Shown here: in pieces, positions 53,684 through 60,123 of the stretch
Numbering within the stretch: position 1 is the stretch's first letter
How the letters are laid out: the number at the start of each line of letters is the position of its first letter
Source of the DNA: JAJTFA01 sp051715425
GTDB taxonomy: Bacteria; Bacteroidota; Bacteroidia; UKL13-3
NCBI GenBank assembly: GCA_051715425.1
Contig: JBPXJS010000041.1
Span: 62,001 to 126,000, forward strand
DNA: 64,000 nucleotides
Reading direction: 5' to 3'
Translations under genes and position numbers: made by a program
The notes under the pieces: model-generated
Database searches by the model: none
What the model was told of the DNA's origin: nothing
What the model saw: only the letters and a program-made list of their open reading frames with translations

Positions 53684-54706
53684 ATGAACAGAAGTATTAC
53701 AGACGGTATTAATCTATTATCCAAACTTAATGGCAGGCGTTTGTGGAATATGGTGAAGCTCCTGAGCAGTTACTATGTTTCTAAAACCACCGGCAAAACT
53801 ACCCATTGGGGAATGCCATTGAGCATGGAAATTGAGCCTACCACCAGTTGTAACCTGCGTTGCCCCCAGTGCCCAAGCGGGCTGCGCGAGTTTTCACGAA
53901 ATACTGGTATGCTGGATCTGCCTTTATACCAAAAAGTGATTGATGAAATTCACGAAGACCTGGTGTGGCTTATCCTGTATTTTCAGGGAGAGCCCTTTTT
54001 AAATAAGCAGTTTCTCGAATTTGTAAAATACGCTGCCGCAAAAAATATCTATACAGCTACGTCCAGCAATGCCCACTATTTTACAGATGAAATGGCAAAG
54101 GCTACTGTTGAAAGCGGACTTGACCGTTTAATTATTTCCATTGATGGTACCACACAGGAAACATACAGCAAATACCGCATTGGAGGCAAACTGGAAAAAG
54201 TAATTGAAGGAACAGAAAAACTCCTGTACTGGAAGAAAAAACTGAACCGCACCACTCCTCATATCATCTGGCAGTTTATAGCCTTTAAACATAACGAATA
54301 CCAGATACCCGAAATAAAAAAGCTGGCCAAAGATATTGGGGTTGATGAGCTTGGTATTAAAACAGCACAAATTTACGATTACCAGAACAGCGATAATTTT
54401 ATACCCGATAATAACGACCTGAGCCGCTACAAAAAAATGCCTGATGGTACCTACCAGATTAAAAATAAATTATTAAACCAATGCTGGAGAATGTGGCGTG
54501 GCAGCGTAATTACCTGGGACGGGCTGGTGGTGCCTTGCTGTTTTGACAAGGATGCCACGCATCGTTTTGGTGATGTGAGTTCGCTTTCATTTGAAGATGT
54601 TTGGAGAGGCGAACGTTACAACGGTTTCAGGGGAGCCATTTTGAAATCGCGCAAGGAAATTGATATCTGCACCAATTGCACAGAAGGTACCAGGGTATGG
54701 AATTAG
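53684..54706 (+). CDS. Radical SAM protein with SPASM domain
   Basis: A 340-residue enzyme with the radical SAM cluster motif C56-x3-C60-x2-C63 in TTSCNLRCPQCPSG, the TIM-barrel pattern LYFQGEPFLNK and IISIDGTTQETYSKYR, and a C-terminal SPASM-type cysteine set (VVPCCFDKDA, DICTNCTEG) that binds auxiliary FeS clusters. SPASM enzymes modify peptides or assemble cofactors; no precursor peptide gene is adjacent. Function is not defined. The 3' end overlaps the LysE gene by 4 nt, convergent. Confidence 0.9.
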   Translation: MNRSITDGINLLSKLNGRRLWNMVKLLSSYYVSKTTGKTTHWGMPLSMEIEPTTSCNLRCPQCPSGLREFSRNTGMLDLPLYQKVIDEIHEDLVWLILYFQGEPFLNKQFLEFVKYAAAKNIYTATSSNAHYFTDEMAKATVESGLDRLIISIDGTTQETYSKYRIGGKLEKVIEGTEKLLYWKKKLNRTTPHIIWQFIAFKHNEYQIPEIKKLAKDIGVDELGIKTAQIYDYQNSDNFIPDNNDLSRYKKMPDGTYQIKNKLLNQCWRMWRGSVITWDGLVVPCCFDKDATHRFGDVSSLSFEDVWRGERYNGFRGAILKSRKEIDICTNCTEGTRVWN

Positions 54707-55338
54707 AAATTGCCTAAACCCGTTACGGGCCAGATAATAACCAGTGCAAAAATAATAAACACCACCCCTGAAAAAACATTAAGGCGGTGCATATTTTCTG
54801 GCGATAATACATTCTTCAGTTTACGCGCAAAATAACACAGGCCAAACATCACGCTAAACATGGTGCCCAATACCACGCTGAAAAACAACACTACCTGATC
54901 GAAACTAAAATGGTTAACAGTTTCCACATAAGTTGCCACCCCAAGCCAGGCAATCAGCACCATTGGATTAATGCTGTTGAGCATAATTCCTTTTAAGATA
55001 TAAAGAATACCTTTTTTCTCTGTGGGTGGATTATCATCATCATGCGATTTTTCTTTTTTGATAATAGAGCGAATACCAAGTATAACCAGAAAACTAAAAC
55101 CAATAAACCTGATGATATGGTCGTAGTGGGTTACTTTATCTACAATAAAGGTGCTGCCAAAAACTGCCACACTCATATAAAAGGCATCACTCATCAATAC
55201 ACCGGAAGCTATGTAAAGTCCTTCCCTCAAACCTCGTTTAATGCTGGTTTGAATAAGGGAGAAAAAAACAGTTCCAAATGTTAAGGTAAACATGATCCCG
55301 GTAAGGATTCCTTTAAAAACGGGTCCGATTATTTCCAT
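54703..55338 (-). CDS. LysE/RhtB-family exporter
   Basis: A 211-residue membrane protein with six hydrophobic segments of the LysE superfamily: GPVFKGILTGIMFTLTFGTV, GLREGLYIASGVLMSDAFYM, LNSINPMVLIAWLGV and the last WPVTGLG. It probably exports amino acids. ATG at 55338 is preferred to the TTG three codons upstream. A perfect octamer TATATTTG (55345-55352, minus strand) ends 6 nt before the ATG, without a good -33. Confidence 0.85.
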   Translation of the reverse strand: MEIIGPVFKGILTGIMFTLTFGTVFFSLIQTSIKRGLREGLYIASGVLMSDAFYMSVAVFGSTFIVDKVTHYDHIIRFIGFSFLVILGIRSIIKKEKSHDDDNPPTEKKGILYILKGIMLNSINPMVLIAWLGVATYVETVNHFSFDQVVLFFSVVLGTMFSVMFGLCYFARKLKNVLSPENMHRLNVFSGVVFIIFALVIIWPVTGLGNF

Positions 55339-55344
55339 TCGGGT

Positions 55345-55352
55345 CAAATATA
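55345..55352 (-). promoter_or_regulatory. Promoter octamer for the LysE exporter
   Basis: On the minus strand TATATTTG matches TAnnTTTG fully; the nearest upstream TTG is only 12 bp away, shorter than usual. It would give a very short leader. Confidence 0.4.
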
Positions 55353-55422
55353 ACCTGTTAGTGCCAATGGAAAAACAGACAGTGGGAGCTGAAAATGCTA
55401 ATCTTCTGAAAATATGATGCTT

Positions 55423-55800
55423 TTATCGCATCAATATGGGAAGTGCACCATAGGATCTTACCCCATCAACAAAATAGGCAGTACCGCTTGGAGCAGCTCC
55501 ACGGATGGATGGGGTGCGATCTGGTGTATACGAAACACCGGCTACTGTACCGGCTACGCCATTAATATCTTTTCTGGCCATACGGGTTAACTCACGGCCA
55601 TTATAGGCTTTACCACTGGCCTGAATCACGTCTCCTTCATGGTTATATGGGGTTACCACGGTATTGTCATCACCGTCATCAGTTTTCATATCCTGAACCA
55701 CATGGCCTTTGGTTTCTTCTTTAGGCTTATCAGCCTGCTGTGCATTTGCTGCAAGGGTTAGGGTGAGCAAACAAATCATGAAAGAATAAAGTGTTTTCAT
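55423..55800 (-). CDS. Small secreted protein resembling the first half of a TonB-receptor plug
   Basis: A 125-residue protein: signal peptide (MKTLYSFMICLLTLTLAANA), an acidic linker, then ELTRMARKDINGVAGTVAGV and TPSIRGAAPSGTAYFVDGVR. The last blocks match plug domains of Bacteroidota TonB-dependent receptors (SIRG...YYVDGV), but the chain ends at GALPILMR before the second half of the plug and no barrel follows. There is no frame-shifted continuation: LysE, unrelated, begins 84 bp further down. It may be a receptor remnant or an independent small plug-like protein. ATG at 55800 gives the signal peptide. Confidence 0.7.
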   Translation of the reverse strand: MKTLYSFMICLLTLTLAANAQQADKPKEETKGHVVQDMKTDDGDDNTVVTPYNHEGDVIQASGKAYNGRELTRMARKDINGVAGTVAGVSYTPDRTPSIRGAAPSGTAYFVDGVRSYGALPILMR

Positions 55801-55821
55801 ACGTTCTGGCATTTAGCTACT

Positions 55822-55829
55822 CAAATATA
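55822..55829 (-). promoter_or_regulatory. Promoter octamer for the half-plug protein gene
   Basis: On the minus strand TATATTTG matches TAnnTTTG exactly, 21 bp before the ATG and just after the lpd terminator. No TTG at the usual -33 distance. Confidence 0.45.
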
Positions 55830-55831
55830 AT

Positions 55832-55862
55832 AAAAAAGCACCTGATAATCAGATGCTTTTTT
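55832..55862 (-). terminator. Intrinsic terminator after lpd
   Basis: AAAAAAGCACCTGA (55832-55845) pairs with TCAGATGCTTTTTT (55849-55862), one mismatch and a 3-nt loop, 23 bp beyond the lpd stop. Confidence 0.8.
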
Positions 55863-55884
55863 CTATATAAATGGTTAAAAAAAG

Positions 55885-57282
55885 TTAAATATGTAAAGCC
55901 CGGTTGTCGGTTGCAGCCAGAGCTGCTTCTTTCACGGCTTCTGCATACGTTGGATGGGCATGGCTCATTCTGGAGATATCCTCTGCGCTTGCCCTGAATT
56001 CCATTGCTGTAACTGCTTCTGCAATCAGATCGGCCACGCGTGGGCCAATCATATGCATACCCAGAACCTCATCGGTATCGGCATCGGCTATCACTTTCAC
56101 AAATCCATCAATATCCATACTGGCTCTGGCACGACCTAAGGCACGCATAGGGAATTGACCGATTTTAATACTGCGGCCTGCTTTTTTGAGTTCCTCTTCG
56201 GTATATCCAACACCTGCCACTTCAGGCCAGGTATAAACAACTCCGGGTATCAGGTGGTAGTGAATATGTGGTTTTTGTCCGGCAATGGTTTCTGCCACAA
56301 ATACACCCTCTTCTTCTGCTTTATGTGCCAGCATAGCTCCCTTCACAACATCACCAATGGCGTATACACCTTTTACAGATGTTTGGAGGTGATCATCCGT
56401 TTCTATACGTCCGCGCTCATCTGTTTTAAGGCCAATATTTTCGAGTCCCAACCCATCAGTATACGGTTTTCTTCCAACTGAAACGAGGCAATAGTCTCCT
56501 TTAAATTCTACTTCTTCTCCTTTTTCATTATCGGCTACAATCACTACTTCTTTGCCTTTGGTTTTGGCCGATTTTACCTTGTGGTTAAAGAAAAAGTTAA
56601 AACCCTGTTTACGTAATACACGCTGCAATTCCTTTCCAAGGGAACCATCCATTGCGGGGATAATAGATGAGGTATACTCAATAACCGATACCTTGGCACC
56701 CAGGCGTGAATAAACAGAACCCAATTCCAAACCAATTACCCCACCTCCTATCACAATCATGTGTTTGGGAACCTCGGTCATATTTAATGCTTCGGTGGAT
56801 GTAATGACCCTTTTTTTATCTATTTCAATACCTGGGAGTGATGAAGGTTTGGAACCCGTAGCAATAATTACCTGATCGGTTTCTATTTGTTTTTCTTCAG
56901 CTCCGCTAATTTTTATGAGATTTTTATTGATAAAAGACCCGACACCTTTGTATACATCGATTTTGTTTTTCTTCATTAAAAAATCAATGCCATCGCAGGT
57001 TTGTTTAACCACACCATTCTTGCGTTCCACCATTTGCTTCAGGTTTACCTTAAGCTCGCCCATAATATCAACACCATGCGTGGCAAAATTGTGCAGTGCG
57101 TTGTGGTAATGCTCCGAACTATCCAGCATGGCCTTTGAAGGAATACAGCCCACATTTAAGCAGGTTCCACCAAGGGTAGCATACTTTTCTATAAGGGCGG
57201 TTTTTTTTCCTAACTGGGCACATCTGATTGCTGCAACATATCCTCCGGGGCCCGAACCAATTATGGTTACATCGTATTTCAT
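55885..57282 (-). CDS. lpd: Dihydrolipoyl dehydrogenase
   Basis: A 465-residue FAD flavoprotein, the E3 component of pyruvate/2-oxoglutarate dehydrogenases and glycine cleavage. FAD site IIGSGPGGYVAAI; redox disulfide C41/C46 in GGTCLNVGCIPSKAML; NAD site IVIGGGVIGLELGS; the catalytic His/Glu in MSHAHPTYAEAVKEA. Start at ATG 57282 (MKYDVTIIG); an in-frame ATG 14 codons upstream adds no conserved sequence. A perfect octamer TACATTTG lies at 57322-57329 on this strand, 39 bp upstream. Confidence 0.96.
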   Translation of the reverse strand: MKYDVTIIGSGPGGYVAAIRCAQLGKKTALIEKYATLGGTCLNVGCIPSKAMLDSSEHYHNALHNFATHGVDIMGELKVNLKQMVERKNGVVKQTCDGIDFLMKKNKIDVYKGVGSFINKNLIKISGAEEKQIETDQVIIATGSKPSSLPGIEIDKKRVITSTEALNMTEVPKHMIVIGGGVIGLELGSVYSRLGAKVSVIEYTSSIIPAMDGSLGKELQRVLRKQGFNFFFNHKVKSAKTKGKEVVIVADNEKGEEVEFKGDYCLVSVGRKPYTDGLGLENIGLKTDERGRIETDDHLQTSVKGVYAIGDVVKGAMLAHKAEEEGVFVAETIAGQKPHIHYHLIPGVVYTWPEVAGVGYTEEELKKAGRSIKIGQFPMRALGRARASMDIDGFVKVIADADTDEVLGMHMIGPRVADLIAEAVTAMEFRASAEDISRMSHAHPTYAEAVKEAALAATDNRALHI

Positions 57283-57321
57283 ACTCAATAAATATTGTTT
57301 AATGGTGATAAAAAAGTGCAA

Positions 57322-57329
57322 CAAATGTA
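57322..57329 (-). promoter_or_regulatory. Promoter octamer for lpd
   Basis: On the minus strand TACATTTG matches TAnnTTTG exactly, 39 bp before the lpd ATG. No clear -33 TTG. Confidence 0.4.
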
Positions 57330-57418
57330 AGGATTTCAGGTGTTTTTAATGCCTCCTGCCCAATTGAATTTAAATAACTAAGAATAAAAGCATTACAGGT
57401 TATACAGGTGTAATAATC

Positions 57419-57432
57419 CTGATCAACATCAG
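57419..57432. promoter_or_regulatory. FNR/CRP-like palindrome upstream of the peroxidase promoter
   Basis: CTGAT-CAAC-ATCAG is a perfect 5-bp inverted repeat with 4-bp spacing, differing from the FNR consensus TTGAT-N4-ATCAA only at the outermost base of each half. It sits 13 bp upstream of the -33 TTG, an activator position. No FNR/CRP gene is in the window. Confidence 0.5.
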
Positions 57433-57445
57433 CATAACAGATGAA

Positions 57446-57473
57446 TTGTTTACTCCATCATTTAGTATATTTG
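57446..57473 (+). promoter_or_regulatory. Promoter of the cytochrome c peroxidase gene
   Basis: TTG at 57446-57448, 17-bp spacer, TATATTTG at 57466-57473, a full consensus match 22 bp before the ATG at 57496. Confidence 0.75.
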
Positions 57474-57495
57474 AGACACCAAATTTTCAACACCT

Positions 57496-58617
57496 ATGAA
57501 CAAACCCATACGCTATATCCTTGCTATCCTCTCCTTATCCGTAAGTCTTCAATATGCCTGCAGTGGAGATAAACAGCCCACACCGGCAGAAAAAACTGAA
57601 ACCGTTGCCACCTACGCTCCTTTGAGCGAAGCCGATGCCGCACTGGTAAAACAAGCCAACCAGCTTTTTGGTGTATTGCCTGAAACCGCCTCCAATCCGG
57701 ATAATGTGTTGAGTGACGAAAAAATTAAACTTGGCAAATTGTTGTATAACGATCCACGGCTCTCCAAAAGCAGTTGGATAAGCTGCAACAGTTGCCATAA
57801 CCTGGCCACTTACGGGGTTGATAATTTACCCACTTCTCTTGGCCATAAATGGAATACCGGAGAACGTAATGCTCCAACCTCATTTAATGCGGCCATACAT
57901 TTTGCCCAGTTCTGGGATGGCCGTGCGGCTGATGTAGAAGCACAGGCAAAAGGTCCGGTGCTAAACCCAATTGAAATGGCAACTCCCCACGAGGCTTTTG
58001 CTGTGGAGCGTATTGCCTCTATTGTTGATTATGTGACCCTCTTTAACCAGGCATTTCCGGGTGAACCAAATCCGGTTACTTATAACAATATTGCAAAAGC
58101 CATTGGCGCATTTGAACGCACGTTGCTTACCCCATCGCGTTTTGATGAGTATATGAAAGGCAATGGCGAAGCACTGAATGCACAGGAGAAAAAAGGATTA
58201 CAAACTTTTATTAATACAGGCTGTATTACCTGCCATATGGGACCGGCCCTTGGTGGCAAAATGTACCAGAAATTTGGTGTAAAAAAAGATTACTGGTTGC
58301 TTACCAAAAGCAAAAAACATGATGAAGGCCGGTTTGTGGAAACCAAAAAGCCGGAAGACAAATATTTCTTTAAAGTGCCATCATTGCGCAATATTGACAG
58401 AACCTACCCTTATTTCCACGATGGCAGCGTATGGGGTCTTGCCGATGCCGTTAAAATAATGGGCGAACTGCAACTGGATAAAAAATATACCGATGAAGAA
58501 GTAGCAGATATCATCGCATTTTTAGAAACACTTACCGGAGATTTACCGGCCAGTGCAAAGGAATTGGTAGCACTACCGGCATCTTCAGACAAAACAAGCA
58601 AACCGGATTTTAATTAA
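57496..58617 (+). CDS. Di-haem cytochrome c peroxidase
   Basis: A 373-residue CcpA/MauG-family protein. Lipoprotein-type signal (LQYACSG, Cys22), then two c-type haem motifs: C97-NSC-H101 and C243-ITC-H247. FWDGRAADVEAQAKGP and VPSLRNIDRTYPYFHDGS are family blocks. It reduces hydrogen peroxide with electrons from periplasmic cytochromes. Own promoter with an FNR/CRP-like site upstream; in Escherichia coli the related ccp gene is FNR-controlled (known), so oxygen-linked regulation is plausible here (inference). A 285-bp gap with repeats follows. Confidence 0.94.
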   Translation: MNKPIRYILAILSLSVSLQYACSGDKQPTPAEKTETVATYAPLSEADAALVKQANQLFGVLPETASNPDNVLSDEKIKLGKLLYNDPRLSKSSWISCNSCHNLATYGVDNLPTSLGHKWNTGERNAPTSFNAAIHFAQFWDGRAADVEAQAKGPVLNPIEMATPHEAFAVERIASIVDYVTLFNQAFPGEPNPVTYNNIAKAIGAFERTLLTPSRFDEYMKGNGEALNAQEKKGLQTFINTGCITCHMGPALGGKMYQKFGVKKDYWLLTKSKKHDEGRFVETKKPEDKYFFKVPSLRNIDRTYPYFHDGSVWGLADAVKIMGELQLDKKYTDEEVADIIAFLETLTGDLPASAKELVALPASSDKTSKPDFN

Positions 58618-58750
58618 CCCCTGTTTATTTTAAATGAGCAATATCTGCGATATAGCAGGTTATTTATGAAAGCTCATGATGCTAACCGGCTTTCCCGATT
58701 AACGGCTATTTTAACGCAACTGCAAACCAAACGGCTAATTACGGCCGCAA

Positions 58751-58874
58751 GGAATGTTGAATGTTGAGGTTTGAATGTTGAATGAAAAGGGGGAGTTATC
58801 AGTTCGAAGTTATTAGTTCGAAGTTGAGTAGTTCGAAGTTGAGTAGTTCGAGGTTGGGTTTGGGGGAATGTTGA
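58751..58874. repeat. Clustered short direct repeats in a noncoding gap
   Basis: GAATGTTGA occurs at 58752, 58759 (overlapping), 58773 and 58866; AGTTCGAAGTT occurs at 58801, 58815 and 58830 with a variant AGTTCGAGGTT at 58845, a 14-15 bp period. The first motif recurs (inverted) beside the IVS-type unit at 15907-15919. The rest of the 58618-58902 gap holds no gene or terminator that I can see; the minus-strand frame through it encodes only the repeats. Confidence 0.75.
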
Positions 58875-58902
58875 GTTTAAATGACGGATTAAATTTTGTA
58901 AA

Positions 58903-59316
58903 ATGAAAACACATAGTACCAATTATTACGATACTTTTATTGAGGTAGCGGAGGATTCTGCTACTGATCACGGGGAGGTTCCTCCTTTGAAGGGAGATGC
59001 TAAAACTGCCGCCAATATTCAGTTTGAGATGGTAAAAAGCAATCCCTACAAGTACACATCGGATGATGTGCTGTTCCAGGTATTTGCCGATAAAAACGAT
59101 CTTACCTCAAAGGAGTATGCCAAAGCCCGTGAGGCTTTTTTTTCCAAAGGTCAACCCTGCTTCCGGGCATCTCCATTAACAAAAAGATATGGATGGGGCG
59201 TGCACAGCAACAGCGAGGGTAAAATTGCTATTTATGCCTGCGAAAGCAAGGACTATGAAAAACTGACTAAGGATAAAAAGCTGAAGGTGATCAAAGCCAT
59301 GAAATCCGCACGGTAA
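58903..59316 (+). CDS. DUF6157 family protein
   Basis: A 137-residue cytosolic protein starting MKTHSTNYYDTFIEVAEDS, with EVPPLKGDAKTAANIQFEM, NPYKYTSDDVLFQVFA and SKGQPCFRASPLTKRYGWG. These are the conserved blocks of DUF6157. Function is unknown. A near-consensus TTG (58871) and TAAATTTTG (58890) lie upstream, the TTG inside the repeat cluster. Confidence 0.82.
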   Translation: MKTHSTNYYDTFIEVAEDSATDHGEVPPLKGDAKTAANIQFEMVKSNPYKYTSDDVLFQVFADKNDLTSKEYAKAREAFFSKGQPCFRASPLTKRYGWGVHSNSEGKIAIYACESKDYEKLTKDKKLKVIKAMKSAR

Positions 59317-59433
59317 GGGTTTAACTTTAATTGAATATAATTGATGCTTTAGCCGGCAACTTTTGCTTATAAGCCATAAGACTTCAATTCATTATTCTTA
59401 TTCTGAAAAAGAACCAGACATATCCTCTTTATT

Positions 59434-59994
59434 TCACTTATTATAAAAATTCATGGTTCTTTCCAGGCCAATAAGGACAAAGGCTTCTGCGGCATCGGTG
59501 CAATGTTTAATCAATTCTGGTATTGATTTTTGTTCTTCATCTGACCATTTGCCCAGCACAAATTCTACCTGCCTGCCTTTTGGGAACTGGTTGCCAATTC
59601 CAAAACGTAAACGCGGATAGGTTTGGGTTTGCAACAGTTCCTGAATACTTTTTAAACCATTATGTCCGGCATCACTTCCATTTGCACGTATTCTCACCTT
59701 CCCAAAATCCAAAGCCAGGTCATCAACCAGCACCAATAACTCCGCAGGGCTTAAACGCAGCTCCTGCAACCAGTAGCGTACCGCTTTACCACTCAGGTTC
59801 ATATAGGTAGTAGGTTTTATCAGGTGCAGTTGTTTGCCCTTCAGATTAATCATGGCGTAATCGGCATACCTGTTGGGTGTAAAAGGCACTCCATGTTTTT
59901 GCGCAAGGGCATCCACTATATCAAAGCCTATATTGTGGCGCGTGTGCTGGTATTCCTCACCAATATTTCCTAAGCCGGCAATTACATATTTCAT
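59434..59994 (-). CDS. pth: Peptidyl-tRNA hydrolase
   Basis: A 186-residue enzyme that frees tRNA from stalled peptidyl-tRNA. Motifs: AGLGNIGEEYQHTRHNIGFD with Asn10 and catalytic His20, PTTYMNLSGKAV, LLVLVDDLALDFGKVRIR and GSDAGHNGLKSI. In many bacteria it is linked to prs and rplY; here it is on the same strand but separated from them by a T9SS protein gene and terminators. Confidence 0.95.
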   Translation of the reverse strand: MKYVIAGLGNIGEEYQHTRHNIGFDIVDALAQKHGVPFTPNRYADYAMINLKGKQLHLIKPTTYMNLSGKAVRYWLQELRLSPAELLVLVDDLALDFGKVRIRANGSDAGHNGLKSIQELLQTQTYPRLRFGIGNQFPKGRQVEFVLGKWSDEEQKSIPELIKHCTDAAEAFVLIGLERTMNFYNK

Positions 59995-60072
59995 AAAGGA
60001 GACTAACGAACAAATTATTTTTCAATAATACCATTATGATATGGTAAACAGCAACCCCCACTGCACTAAAAA

Positions 60073-60111
60073 GCAAAAAAGCCATACCCGGCATGGATAT
60101 GGCTTTTTTGC
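60073..60111 (-). terminator. Intrinsic terminator after the PKD protein gene
   Basis: Perfect 14-bp stem GCAAAAAAGCCATA (60073-60086) / TATGGCTTTTTTGC (60098-60111), 11-nt loop, A-run giving U-tract on the minus strand. Confidence 0.88.
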
Positions 60112-60123
60112 ATAAAACCTCTT

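Noticed and set aside
58674..58922. 82-codon minus-strand ORF across the repeat cluster
   Set aside because: Its residues (repeated TQLRT) only translate the short DNA repeats; it overlaps the DUF6157 start and has no family resemblance.
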